DNA from: CAMFLJ01 sp965279255
GTDB lineage: Bacteria > Actinomycetota > Acidimicrobiia > Acidimicrobiales > Acidimicrobilacustridaceae
Reading direction: 5' to 3'
Length of the DNA stretch: 64,000 nucleotides
Assembly: GCA_965279255.1 (NCBI GenBank)
Contig: OZ257146.1
Span: 3,534,001-3,598,000 of the forward strand
The position numbers and the translations under genes were made by a program. Positions 52,087 through 60,783 of this stretch are shown here, piece by piece. How positions within the stretch are numbered: the stretch's first letter is position 1; each line of letters opens with the position of its first letter. The notes under the pieces were generated by a model. That model searched no databases. It was given only the letters and a program-made list of their open reading frames with translations, and was not told the DNA's origin.

Positions 52087-52989
52087 TCAGGCGGTGGTGA
52101 GGGAGCCGCTGGCCATCGGGGCCGCGGTGGGCCCCGGGCTGCCGCCGATGGGCTCGACGGTGATGGCCAGCTCGTGCACGCTCGGGTCGACGCCCACGAC
52201 CGACATCGACGGCGCGGAGCCCAGCAGCCCGAGCGAGACCATCGTGCCGCCCTCGGCCGACCACAACTGGTAGGTGTGGCCCGAGTCGAGCGGCGGGAGC
52301 ACACCCGACATCACGAAGGCATGACCGTCGGGATCGACGACGACCTGCACGGCCATCGTGTTGCCGGCGTCGGTGAGCTCGCCGGTGCGGGCGCCGGGCA
52401 TCGAGGCGGCCTGGGCCGCCATCTGCTCCATGGCGGCGACGGAGTCGGTGACGCCGTCGTCGCTGCGGTTGCCCACGACGACCGCACCGACCACGAACAG
52501 CACGACCACCGCGGCGGCCGAGAGGATCCAGGGAGCCTTCGAACGGCGGGCCGCGGCGTGGCGCTCGAACGACGCCACCCCGGCCGGGGTCGACGTGCCG
52601 TTCGGGTGGCCGGGGATCGCGACCACCGGCTCGGAGTCGGGGTGCTGGGGCAGGATCAGCGGCTCGACCGCCGGCGGCGGGGTCGGCGCACCCGCGGCCG
52701 CAGTGGAAGCAGGACCGGCGCCGGTGGCCGAGGCGGCGACCTTCGCCATCAGGGAGGAGAAGAGCTCGGTCGGGGCCGACGCGCCGGCGGCGGCGGCCTC
52801 GGCCAGCTGGTCGGCGGCGGCGTTCAGGCGGTCGGCCTCGGCCCGGGCCTCCGGGCTGGTCTCCAGCAGGCGCTCGACCCGACGGCGGTCGACGTCGTCG
52901 ACCGCGTCGAGCACGTACGCGCCGAGCAGCGCCTCGGTGTCGTCCGAGCCGTTGCCGTTGCCGATCTCGTGGTGCTCGCGCTCAGTCAT
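52087..52989 (-). CDS. rskA: Anti-sigma-K factor RskA-like membrane protein
   Basis: 300 residues; ATG overlaps the sigK stop (ATGA). N-terminal anti-sigma part (LLGAYVLDAVDDVDRRRVER, 20-40), Pro/Ala spacer, helix at 153-173 (PWILSAAAVVVLFVVGAVVV), and an extracytoplasmic RskA domain (GELTDAGNTMAVQVVVDPDG, HTYQLWSAEGGTMVSLGLL). Expected to hold SigK at the membrane and release it on regulated proteolysis. Confidence 0.88.
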   Translation of the reverse strand: MTEREHHEIGNGNGSDDTEALLGAYVLDAVDDVDRRRVERLLETSPEARAEADRLNAAADQLAEAAAAGASAPTELFSSLMAKVAASATGAGPASTAAAGAPTPPPAVEPLILPQHPDSEPVVAIPGHPNGTSTPAGVASFERHAAARRSKAPWILSAAAVVVLFVVGAVVVGNRSDDGVTDSVAAMEQMAAQAASMPGARTGELTDAGNTMAVQVVVDPDGHAFVMSGVLPPLDSGHTYQLWSAEGGTMVSLGLLGSAPSMSVVGVDPSVHELAITVEPIGGSPGPTAAPMASGSLTTA

Positions 52990-53672
52990 GGGTTGATCCC
53001 CAGTCCAGTCGCCTCGAGCCTGTCGGCCAGCTTGGCCAGCCCGAGACGGATACGACTCTTGACCGTGCCTTCCGGCAGGTCCAGTCGGAGGGCAACTTCG
53101 CGGTAGGAGTGGCCTCCGAAGTAGGCGAGGACGATGGCCTCGCGCTCGGCCTCGTTCAGGGTGGCGAGGGCGTCGGCGACGGCACGGGACGACAGCCCGT
53201 CCATGGCCTGCTGCTCGACGTCGGCCAGCGGAGGGACGTTCTCGCGGTCGACCCGCTCCTCGCGGCGGCGGCGGGCCTCCTCGGAGCGCACCCGCTCGAC
53301 GGCCCGGCTGTGGGCCTGTCGCAGCAGGAACGACCGGAGGGCGCCGCGGTCGGCGTCGTAGCGATGGGGCTCGTTCCAGAGGCGGAGGAAGACCTCCTGG
53401 GTGACCTCTTCGGCCATGGCCCCGTCGGCGAGGACGCGGCGCACGAGGCCGTAGACGCCGTCGCCGTGGCGGCGGTAGGCCTCGGCCAATGCCTGCTGAT
53501 CGCCCCGGCCGACGGCGTCGATGAGGCGGGCATCGTCGAGCTCGTGGGTCAGCGGATCCATGTCCCTCGTCAACTGGCGAACCTGCCGACGGACGTTCGC
53601 CGCGTCGACCGCAGGGAGGATAGGTCGATCGCGCTCGAGAACGGCCACAGGGGCGGTCAGGGTGGTGGTCAT
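52986..53672 (-). CDS. sigK: ECF RNA polymerase sigma factor, SigK-like
   Basis: 228 residues, ATG 53672 overlapping the stop of the Mo-oxidoreductase. Sigma-70 region 2: LIDAVGRGDQQALAEAYRRH, VTQEVFLRLWNEPHRYDADRG, RSFLLRQAHSRAVERVR; region 4: LNEAEREAIVLAYFGGHSYREVALRLDLPEGTVKSRIRLGL. Belongs to the SigK/L/ECF19 type judged by its partner RskA. Translationally coupled to both neighbours. Confidence 0.9.
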   Translation of the reverse strand: MTTTLTAPVAVLERDRPILPAVDAANVRRQVRQLTRDMDPLTHELDDARLIDAVGRGDQQALAEAYRRHGDGVYGLVRRVLADGAMAEEVTQEVFLRLWNEPHRYDADRGALRSFLLRQAHSRAVERVRSEEARRRREERVDRENVPPLADVEQQAMDGLSSRAVADALATLNEAEREAIVLAYFGGHSYREVALRLDLPEGTVKSRIRLGLAKLADRLEATGLGINP

Positions 53673-55360
53673 GACACGATCACCACCACGGAGTGCCAAC
53701 CCGAGGCACCGTCGGGGATGGGCTCGGCCCGCTGGTCGGTCTGGGTCTCGCCGGAGCCGTCGGTGGCCCGGGCGGTGATGGTGTGGCGGCCCGAGGTCGC
53801 CTCCCACGGGTAGAGCCACTGGCGCCAGGTGTCGTTGCCGGGCACGGCGGCCAACTGGGCCTCCTGCCACGGGCCGTCGTCGATGCGGACCTCGACGGCC
53901 TCGATGCCCCGGTGGATGGCCCAGGCCACGCCGCCCACGGGCACGGTGCCGGGGTCGACCTTGGCCAGGCCTCGAGGCGTGTCGATGCGGGCCATCGTCT
54001 TGATCGGGGCCTGCTTCGCCCACCCGCGCTGGGCCCAGTAGGGGTCGTAGGCGTCGAAGGTCGTGAGCTCGAGCTGGGTGACCCACTTGGTGGCCGACAC
54101 GAAGCCGTAGAGGCCGGGCACCACCATGCGGGCGGGGAAGCCGTGCTCGACGGGCAGCGGCTCGCCGTTCATGCCGATGGCCAGGAGGGCGTCGCGGCCG
54201 TCCATCACGGTCTGCACCGGCGTGCCGGCGGTCCAGCCGTCGACCGAGCGGCTGACGAGCTGGTCGGCGCCGGCCTGCACGCCGGCCTCCTCGAGCAGCG
54301 AGGCGAGGGGCACGCCCAGCCAGCGGGCGGTGCCGGCGTAGCGGCCGCCGACCTCGTTGGAGACGCAGACCAGGGTGATGTCGCGCTCCACGATCTCACG
54401 GTCGAGGAGCTCCTCGAAGGTGATCTCGATGGGGTTGTCGACCATGCCGCCGATGCTCAGGCGCCACTCGGAGGGCGTGACGCGGGGCGGCTGGAGGGCG
54501 GTGTCGACCCGGTAGAAGTCGGCGTTGGGGGTGATGAAGGGCGAGATGCCGGCCGTGCCGAGGTCGACCCCGGCGGGGAGGGCGGCGGCGGGTGACGAGG
54601 GCGGGGGGAGGACCACGGCCGAGCGGGCACCGGCCACGCTGTAGCGGCCCTGGAGGCCCTTGCCCACGGCACCGACCACGACGGCGCCACCGGCCACCAG
54701 CCCGGCGCTGACCAGGAAGGCACGCCGGTCGAAGCCGGCCGGGGCGGTGGGGCGTGGCCCGGTCGGGCGCATGGTGGCGGGGACCTCGGCGACGAGCACG
54801 GGCTCGGGCTCGGGTTCCGACCCGACGACCGTGCCGACCGGAGAAGAGGGCACGGCCGCCGGGACGGGGCTGGAGCTGGGGCTGAAGCGGTGCAGGAGGA
54901 ACCACAGGACGCCGACGCCGGCGAGGGTGCCGAGGATGGAGGGCCAGGCGTCGACCGCACTGGCACCCGGCCGGGTGAGCGCCGCCCACACGCCGATGAC
55001 GCCGAAGAGCACCGTGCCGGCGATGCCGATCCAGAGGCGGCGCACTGACAGCACGCCCAGCACGATCGAGACGAGGACGAGGGTGATGGTCGTGCCGGCG
55101 ATCAGGGCGTCCTTGTCGTTCTCGCCGAAGGTCTCGATGGCGAACTCCTTGAGCCAGTTCGGCGCGTTGGCCACGACGACCTCGCCGACCGACACGACGG
55201 CGGAGCTGGTGCCCTCGAGGATGCCCGTGACGAGCTCGCCGACGGCCAGCGCGGCGCCCACGGCGAGCAGCCCGGCCAGCGCGCCCCACCACCAGGGGGC
55301 ACGGCGCCGGGACACCCGCCCGTCAGGGGCGGCATCGGGCGTGTCGAGGAGGGCGGTCAC
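53669..55360 (-). CDS. Membrane-anchored molybdopterin-dependent oxidoreductase (sulfite oxidase/YedY-like)
   Basis: 563 residues, GTG start after GGAGGAGAGGC. Four N-terminal helices (about 24-45, 88-106, 110-128, 141-157), Pro/Glu-rich spacer, then an internal twin-arginine-like DRRAFLVSAGLVAGG (Arg212, Arg213) opening a fifth helix. The catalytic oxidoreductase_molyb domain begins near 290 with the Mo-ligand Cys332 in TLVCVSNEVGG, then PVEHGFPARMVVPGLYGF and a Mo-co dimerisation domain. Extracytoplasmic; oxidises or reduces sulfur or other substrates, unknown here. First gene of the sigK operon. Confidence 0.88.
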   Translation of the reverse strand: MTALLDTPDAAPDGRVSRRRAPWWWGALAGLLAVGAALAVGELVTGILEGTSSAVVSVGEVVVANAPNWLKEFAIETFGENDKDALIAGTTITLVLVSIVLGVLSVRRLWIGIAGTVLFGVIGVWAALTRPGASAVDAWPSILGTLAGVGVLWFLLHRFSPSSSPVPAAVPSSPVGTVVGSEPEPEPVLVAEVPATMRPTGPRPTAPAGFDRRAFLVSAGLVAGGAVVVGAVGKGLQGRYSVAGARSAVVLPPPSSPAAALPAGVDLGTAGISPFITPNADFYRVDTALQPPRVTPSEWRLSIGGMVDNPIEITFEELLDREIVERDITLVCVSNEVGGRYAGTARWLGVPLASLLEEAGVQAGADQLVSRSVDGWTAGTPVQTVMDGRDALLAIGMNGEPLPVEHGFPARMVVPGLYGFVSATKWVTQLELTTFDAYDPYWAQRGWAKQAPIKTMARIDTPRGLAKVDPGTVPVGGVAWAIHRGIEAVEVRIDDGPWQEAQLAAVPGNDTWRQWLYPWEATSGRHTITARATDGSGETQTDQRAEPIPDGASGWHSVVVIVS

Positions 55361-55473
55361 GCCTCTCCTCCGAGGCCGGAGGCCTTGTCGGATGACCGAT
55401 CACGGCCGAGAACACCCTGTGAACAGCGCCCCGAGCGCGTGACCGCAGCGGCCGGATCGGGGAAGCTGGGGGC

Positions 55474-56295
55474 ATGGCAACGCCCCTCCCCGACCTCGAC
55501 GCCGGCATCGTGCCCACCCGCACCGACGACCCCGACGAGGCCGCCCGGCTGATGCGCACCGACGGGGCGGCGATCCTCACCGGGCTCCCCATCGGCCAGG
55601 AGACCGCCAGCGGCCTCGCCCGCCGCGTGCTCGGCGACCGGGTCGTGGCCGCTCCCGAGCCCATCGCCGTGCGCGAGGGCGGCGACAAGGACCGAAAGGT
55701 CCGCGACACCGACGCCCACGCCGTGCCGCTGCCGATGCACACCGACGGCTTCACCTACGGCCACGACGCACCCGACGCCATGTTCCTGCTCTGCGACGTC
55801 GACAGCGCGGTCGGCGGCGAGTCGGTGCTCATCGACAACTACGCGGTGCTGGCCGCCCTGCAGGCCGAGCCGGCCGGGTCGTCGGGCGCCCGCCTCGCCG
55901 ACTTCCTCACCGGCACCGTGCTCGACCTCACCTCGCCGGGCATGGTCGAGCGCTCGGGCACGATGGTGCGAGACACCCCCTCGGGCCGCCCGTTGTTCTG
56001 GCTCGGCGCCCTGCGCGACTGCGTGCGGCCGATGTCCGACGACCCTGACCCCGCCGCCACCGACACCCTGTTCGACGACGTCACCGAGCTGTTCGAGTCG
56101 CTCCGCCAGCGGGCTCCCCGCTTCCGCGCCGGCCCGGGCGAGGCCATCTGCGTCGACAACTACCGGGTCTCGCACTCGCGCGACGCCTACGTCGACCTCG
56201 ACCGGCTGTTCTGGCGGGTCTGGGCCTGGAGCGACGAGGCCCTCGCGGTGCCCGACGGCAAGCTGGCCTCCGACACCCGCTACGCCAAGGCCTGA
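55474..56295 (+). CDS. TauD/TfdA-type Fe(II)/2-oxoglutarate dioxygenase
   Basis: 273 residues. Fe ligands: MHTDGFTYG (His89, Asp91) and a distal His234 in NYRVSHSRDAY; the 2OG-binding Arg is in the following DLDRLFWRVW stretch. Also ESVLIDNYAVLAAL and GEAICVDNYRVSHS, typical of the clavaminate-synthase-like/TauD group. Cytoplasmic hydroxylase of unknown substrate. Divergent from the sigK operon, 113 bases apart; next gene is another 2OG oxygenase of a different family. Confidence 0.82.
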   Translation: MATPLPDLDAGIVPTRTDDPDEAARLMRTDGAAILTGLPIGQETASGLARRVLGDRVVAAPEPIAVREGGDKDRKVRDTDAHAVPLPMHTDGFTYGHDAPDAMFLLCDVDSAVGGESVLIDNYAVLAALQAEPAGSSGARLADFLTGTVLDLTSPGMVERSGTMVRDTPSGRPLFWLGALRDCVRPMSDDPDPAATDTLFDDVTELFESLRQRAPRFRAGPGEAICVDNYRVSHSRDAYVDLDRLFWRVWAWSDEALAVPDGKLASDTRYAKA

Positions 56296-56309
56296 CCCTC
56301 GGCCACCGG

Positions 56310-56329
56310 TTCGGGACCAAGGTCCCGAA
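56310..56329. terminator. Perfect 20-base palindrome after the TauD-like gene
   Basis: TTCGGGACC-AA-GGTCCCGAA, 15 bases after the stop. As RNA it would make an eight-base stem with a four-base loop. Its symmetry would also fit an operator for the promoter 25-85 bases downstream. Confidence 0.5.
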
Positions 56330-56353
56330 GGTGTGAACGGGGGGTGAAGCGGG

Positions 56354-56394
56354 TTGACGGTTTGTTGACGCGACCACTCCTGTCCGCCGACCAT
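56354..56394 (+). promoter_or_regulatory. Candidate promoter TTGACG-N18-GACCAT
   Basis: TTGACG at 56365-56370, 18-base spacer, GACCAT at 56389-56394, then seven bases to the GTG at 56402. A second TTGACG at 56354-56359 makes a direct repeat 11 bases apart. Confidence 0.5.
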
Positions 56395-56401
56395 CGTCTC
56401 C

Positions 56402-57466
56402 GTGAGCACCACCACTCCCCCTCGCAGCGTCCCCGTCATCGACATCTCCGCCTGGGACACGGGTGACCCCGCGGGCCGCGCCGTCATCGTCGACGCCGTC
56501 CGTGCCGCCGCCACGACCTACGGCTTCATGCAGATCACCGGCCACGGCATCCCCCGCGACCTGATCGACGACATGCTGGCGGTGAACGACGAGTTCTTCG
56601 CCCTGCCGGCGGAGGTCAAGGAGGCCCTGGTCTCCCCGCCCGAGGTCAACCGCGGCTACTCCGGCATCGGCGCCGAGTCGCTCGCCTACAGCCTCGGCGT
56701 CGAGGCCCCGCCCGACATCTTCGAGTCGTTCAACATCGCCCGCGACGAGGTCGACGAGACCGACCCCGCGGTGATCGCCGAGCGCCACCGCTTCCTCGCC
56801 CCCAACGTGTGGCCCGACGAGGCCATGCCCTCGATGCGACCCCGGCTCAACGCCTACTACGCCGCCGTCGCCGAGCTGGCCCGCAAGGTCACCCGCATCT
56901 TCGCCGTCGCCCTCGACATGCCCGAGGAGTTCTTCGTCGAGCGGTGCCAGCACCCCATCGAGGTCATGCGGATGATCCGCTACGAGCGCCAGCCCGGGTC
57001 CCCCGACCCGCTCGAGGGCCAGCAGCGGATGGGCGCCCACACCGACTACGGCATCGTCACGGTGCTCTACGCCGACAAGGTCGCCGGGCTCGAGGTCGTG
57101 GGCCCCGACGGCGAGTGGTGGCCGGTGCTGCCGGCCGACGGGGCCTACATCATCAACCTGGGCGACCTGCTCGCCGAGTGGACCAACGACCGCTGGCGCT
57201 CGACCCTCCACCGGGTGTCGCCGCCGCCCGTCGGCGTCGACGGGCCCTCGCTGCGCCGTTCGACCGCCTTCTTCCTCGACGGTGACTACGACATGGTCGT
57301 CGAGTGCCTGCCGACCTGCTGGTCGGAGGACGACCCCCCGAAGTACCCGCCCGTCACCGGTGGCGACCACCTGCTGCAGAAGCTCGGCGGATCGCGCGGG
57401 CTGGTGGCGACCGACGACGCCTTCGACACCGCCAAGGAGCGGATGGCCACCGTCACCGACGGCTGA
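56402..57466 (+). CDS. Isopenicillin N synthase-like 2OG-Fe(II) oxygenase
   Basis: 354 residues, GTG start. DIOX_N region VPVIDISAWDTGDPAG and YGFMQITGHGIPRDLID; catalytic domain with the Fe triad His213, Asp215 (AHTDYGIVTVL) and His270 (STLHRVSPP), and the 2OG anchor RRSTAFF (Arg285/286, Ser288). Closest in pattern to plant-like/ethylene-forming or gibberellin-type oxygenases in bacteria. Substrate unknown. Followed by the ferredoxin-MBL gene with its own promoter. Confidence 0.88.
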   Translation: MSTTTPPRSVPVIDISAWDTGDPAGRAVIVDAVRAAATTYGFMQITGHGIPRDLIDDMLAVNDEFFALPAEVKEALVSPPEVNRGYSGIGAESLAYSLGVEAPPDIFESFNIARDEVDETDPAVIAERHRFLAPNVWPDEAMPSMRPRLNAYYAAVAELARKVTRIFAVALDMPEEFFVERCQHPIEVMRMIRYERQPGSPDPLEGQQRMGAHTDYGIVTVLYADKVAGLEVVGPDGEWWPVLPADGAYIINLGDLLAEWTNDRWRSTLHRVSPPPVGVDGPSLRRSTAFFLDGDYDMVVECLPTCWSEDDPPKYPPVTGGDHLLQKLGGSRGLVATDDAFDTAKERMATVTDG

Positions 57467-57511
57467 TCCCGCCCGCGCGGAAGCCACCGACCGGTCGGCG
57501 GGACCGGTCTG

Positions 57512-57517
57512 TACCCT
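57512..57517 (+). promoter_or_regulatory. Leaderless-type -10 element (TACCCT)
   Basis: TACCCT, seven-base spacer, ATG at 57525; no ribosome site. Confidence 0.55.
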
Positions 57518-57524
57518 CCCGGAC

Positions 57525-58409
57525 ATGGCGAGGGTCGAGCTCCGCAACGCCGCCAACATCGAGGGCGCCTGGTTCTGCGACACGCGCTGCATCGACTGCG
57601 GCACCTGCCGGGAGATCTCCCCGGAGACCTTCGCCCCGTCGGGCGGCCACTCCGTGGTGTTCCACCAGCCCGAGCCGGGCGACGACGCCGCCGAGCTGGG
57701 CGCGTGGCTGGCCGCCCAGGCCTGCCCCACCAACTCCATCGGCACGGTCGACCACCGGCCCCGGCCTGGCCGGCTCTACCCCCGCGAGGTCGAGCCCGGC
57801 AGCGGCGTGTTCGACGTCGGGTACTGCGCGGAGAGCTCGTTCGGCGCCTCGGCATGGTTCGTCACCCGGCCCGAGGGCAACCTCCTGATCGACTCGCCCC
57901 GCTGGACCGAGGCCCTGGCCCGGCCGTTCGAGGAGCTGGGCGGCATCGCCCACGTGCTGCTCACCCACCGCGACGACGTGGCCGACGCCGACCGCTACGC
58001 CGAGCGCTTCGGTGCCCGGGTGTGGATCCACACCGACGACCGGTCGGCGGCGCCCTTCGCCTCTGACCTGCTCACGGGCGGCGCCGGCGAGCCGACCGAG
58101 ATCGCCCCCGGCGTGGTCGCCCACCCGGTGCCCGGTCACACCAGGGGCAGCGTCGTGTTCGTCGTCGACGAGCGGTTCTGCTTGTCCGGCGACTCGCTGG
58201 CCTGGAGCCACGGCCGCCAGGCGCTGACCGCCTTCCGAGGGGCGACGTGGTTCTCGTGGACCGCCCAGACCGAGTCGCTGGCGGCGCTCGCCGATGCCGC
58301 CTCGTTCGAGTGGCTCCTGCCCGGCCACGGGGCCCGGGTGCACCTGCCGGCGGCCGAGATGCACGACGGCCTCGAGGCCCTCGTCACCCGCATGGCCGCC
58401 ACCGCCTGA
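57525..58409 (+). CDS. Ferredoxin-like domain fused to metallo-beta-lactamase fold hydrolase
   Basis: 294 residues. Residues 15-75 hold a ferredoxin-like Cys set: WFCDTRCIDCGTCREISPETF and AACPTNSIG (here AQACPTNSIG), enough for one [4Fe-4S] cluster. The MBL domain follows: LLIDSPRW, THRDDVADADRY (variant metal motif), PVPGHTRGSVVF, CLSGDSLAW and LPGHGARVH. The fusion is known in cyanobacteria and plants; the reaction is undefined but implies redox-linked hydrolysis or oxygen handling. Sits between 2OG oxygenases and an FAD oxidoreductase. Confidence 0.85.
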   Translation: MARVELRNAANIEGAWFCDTRCIDCGTCREISPETFAPSGGHSVVFHQPEPGDDAAELGAWLAAQACPTNSIGTVDHRPRPGRLYPREVEPGSGVFDVGYCAESSFGASAWFVTRPEGNLLIDSPRWTEALARPFEELGGIAHVLLTHRDDVADADRYAERFGARVWIHTDDRSAAPFASDLLTGGAGEPTEIAPGVVAHPVPGHTRGSVVFVVDERFCLSGDSLAWSHGRQALTAFRGATWFSWTAQTESLAALADAASFEWLLPGHGARVHLPAAEMHDGLEALVTRMAATA

Positions 58410-58476
58410 CGTCGTCGGGGCGAGCTGTCACACATCGGTGGGCTGTGTCGTCGACATGGTGAGGAGGTCCCCGACC

Positions 58477-59820
58477 ATGACCACAGACCTGAACCGCACC
58501 GATCGCACCGACCCCACCCCGCCTGCAGGCGACGGCGACGTCGTCGACGTCGTCGTCGTCGGCTCCGGGATCGCCGGCCTCGCCGCGGCGGCCACCGCGG
58601 CCCGGGCCGGCGCGACCGTCACCCTCGTCGAGGGCCCGTCGCCCGCCGGACGGGCCCGCACCGACGAGCGCGACGGCTTCCTGCTCAACCGCGGCCCCCA
58701 CGCCGTCTACGACCGTGGGCCCGGGCGGGCGGTGCTCGACCGGCTGGGCGTCACCCTCGACGGCGTGCGCCCCCCGAAGGTCGGGGTGCTGGCCTGGGAC
58801 GACCACACCGCGCCCCTGCCCCAGGGCATCGGGGCCCTGGTGAGCCCGTTCCTCGGCCCGGTCGACAAGGCCCGCCTCGCCGCGACCCTGGCGCGGATCA
58901 CCCGTCTCGACCCCGCCGACGTGGCCCACCTGACCATCGCCGACTGGCTCCGCGACCTGCTCCCCGAGCGCCCCCGCCAGGTCCTCGCCACCCTCGTGCG
59001 GGTCGGCACCTACTGCGCCGACACCGACGTGGTCTCGGCCGACGTCGCCGTGCACCAGCTGCAGGCGGCGGCCCACGGGGTCACGTACCTGCACGGGGGG
59101 TGGGCCCAGCTCACCGAGGGCCTGCGCGCTGCGGCCCCTGGCGTGCAGCGGCGGACGGGCTCGGCGGTGACCGTCGGTCACGACGGTGACGGGCCCTTCG
59201 TGCGCCTCGGCCCCGGTGCCACCGGTGACGTGCTGCGGGCCCGGCGGGTGGTGCTCGCCCCCGGTTCGCCGGCCGCGGTCGCCGCGCTCCTGCCCGACGG
59301 GGCCCCGGCGTCGTGGTCGACCCTCGGCCCCGCCGTCACCGCCGCCTGCCTCGACCTCGGGCTGCGACGGGTGCCCGAGACCCGCTCGTGGTTCGGGGTC
59401 GACCGCCCGCACTACCTGGTGGCGCACGCCCCCGGCGCCCGGCTCGCCCCCGACGGCATTGCGCTCGTGCACGCCATGCGGAACCTCCGCCACGACGAGA
59501 CGACCAGCGCCGACGAGCTGTCCGCCGACCTGCACGCGCTGGCCCGACGGACGGGGATCACCGAGGATGACGTGGTGACCGAGCGCTACCTGCACCGCAT
59601 GGTGGTGGTGTCGGCGTCGGTGACCCCGGCCGGCGGCGGCCTCGCCGGGCGCCCGGCCGCCCACGACACCGGCGTCGACGGGGTGCTGGTCGCCGGCGAC
59701 TGGGTCGGGCCCGAGGGCTGGCTCGCCGACGGCTCCCTGGTGAGCGGTGAGACGGCCGGCGAGGCCGCCGCGGCCGAGGCGCTCGTCGAGCGGAGCGGCC
59801 GGGTCGGGAGCCGACGGTGA
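58477..59820 (+). CDS. FAD-dependent oxidoreductase (phytoene desaturase/amine oxidase-like)
   Basis: 447 residues from ATG 58477 after GAGGAGGTCCCC. Dinucleotide-binding GSGIAGLAAAATAARAG (29-45) with GRARTDERDGFLLNRGPHAVY, a substrate-binding middle with TYLHGGWAQLTEGL, and a C-terminal FAD contact DGVLVAGDWVGPEGWLADGS. Resembles carotenoid/phytoene dehydrogenase-like or protoporphyrinogen oxidase-like proteins. Its stop overlaps the start of the sigma factor gene, so it is coupled to it. Confidence 0.82.
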   Translation: MTTDLNRTDRTDPTPPAGDGDVVDVVVVGSGIAGLAAAATAARAGATVTLVEGPSPAGRARTDERDGFLLNRGPHAVYDRGPGRAVLDRLGVTLDGVRPPKVGVLAWDDHTAPLPQGIGALVSPFLGPVDKARLAATLARITRLDPADVAHLTIADWLRDLLPERPRQVLATLVRVGTYCADTDVVSADVAVHQLQAAAHGVTYLHGGWAQLTEGLRAAAPGVQRRTGSAVTVGHDGDGPFVRLGPGATGDVLRARRVVLAPGSPAAVAALLPDGAPASWSTLGPAVTAACLDLGLRRVPETRSWFGVDRPHYLVAHAPGARLAPDGIALVHAMRNLRHDETTSADELSADLHALARRTGITEDDVVTERYLHRMVVVSASVTPAGGGLAGRPAAHDTGVDGVLVAGDWVGPEGWLADGSLVSGETAGEAAAAEALVERSGRVGSRR

Positions 59821-60779
59821 GCGACGCCGCCCGCGCCGAGCGCTTCACCGAGGAGCGACCTCGGCTCGTCGGACTGGCCTACCGCATGCTGGGCAGCCGC
59901 ACGGACGCCGAGGACGTCGTGCAGGAGGCGTGGATCCGCTACGCCGCCGTCGCCGCCGAGCCCGACAACCCGGCGGCGTGGCTCACCACGGTCACCAGCC
60001 GCCTGGCCCTCGACCGCATGCGGTCGGCGCCCGTGCGGCGGGAGCGCTACGTGGGCCCGTGGCTGCCCGAGCCGGTCCGCACGAGCTACGGCTTGGGCGA
60101 GGCCGACGGCGGGGTGGGCGGCGTGGGCGCGGTCCGCGCCGACCGAGCCGAGACAACAGACCCCGGCGACCCGGCCGAGGTCGTCGACCGGGCCGCCACG
60201 CTCACCCTCGGCTTCCTGGTCGTGCTCGACACCCTCACCCCCGAGGACCGGGCGGTGTTCCTCCTCTCCGACGTGTTCGCCGTGCCCTTCGCCGAGATCG
60301 CCGGGATCGTCGGCCGATCGCCCGAGGCCTGCCGTCAGGCCGCCAGCCGGGCCCGCCGCCGCATCCGGGAGGCCGGCGCCCCGCTCCAGGGCCGGGCCGA
60401 CGACGCCAACTGGGACCTGGCCGGTCGCTTCGCGATCGCCGTCGGCTCCGGCGACCTCCACGCCACCCTGGCCCTGCTCGCCCCCGACGTCACCCTCGTC
60501 AGCGACGGCGGCCCGACCCGTCACGCCGCTCGCCGGCCCGTGGTCGGCGCCGACCGGGTGGCCCGCTTCCTGGTCAACGTCGCCGCCAAGCGGCCCGAGG
60601 GCACCACCGTCGAGATGGCCGAGATCAACAGTGGTCCGGCCCTCATCAGCCGGTCGCCGGGCGAGGCCCCCGTGGTGTGGACCCTGGAGGCGGGGCCCGA
60701 CGGCCGCATCGCCGCCCTGCGCATGGTGCTCGCCCCCGAGAAGCTCGTGGCCCTCGACGCCGACGCCCTGCAGTGGTGA
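59817..60779 (+). CDS. ECF41-type sigma factor (SigJ family) with C-terminal SnoaL-like domain
   Basis: 320 residues, GTG overlapping the upstream stop. Region 2: RLVGLAYRMLGSRTDAEDVVQEAW and DNPAAWLTTVTSRLALDRM; the ECF41 linker signature WLPEP is present (GPWLPEPVRTS); region 4: LTPEDRAVFLLSDVFAVPFAEIAGIV. The last ~110 residues are a SnoaL-2/NTF2-like domain with LVSDGGPTRHAARRPVVG (DGG motif), which in ECF41 factors controls activity in place of an anti-sigma. A 20-residue Gly/Ala-rich insert around residue 95-115 is unusual. Partner gene is an FAD oxidoreductase. Confidence 0.88.
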   Translation: MSDAARAERFTEERPRLVGLAYRMLGSRTDAEDVVQEAWIRYAAVAAEPDNPAAWLTTVTSRLALDRMRSAPVRRERYVGPWLPEPVRTSYGLGEADGGVGGVGAVRADRAETTDPGDPAEVVDRAATLTLGFLVVLDTLTPEDRAVFLLSDVFAVPFAEIAGIVGRSPEACRQAASRARRRIREAGAPLQGRADDANWDLAGRFAIAVGSGDLHATLALLAPDVTLVSDGGPTRHAARRPVVGADRVARFLVNVAAKRPEGTTVEMAEINSGPALISRSPGEAPVVWTLEAGPDGRIAALRMVLAPEKLVALDADALQW

Positions 60780-60783
60780 GCCC

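Noticed and set aside
53673..54086. Longer start for sigK
   Set aside because: Would overlap the Mo-oxidoreductase C-terminus by 400 bases; the ATGA overlap start fits region 2 spacing.
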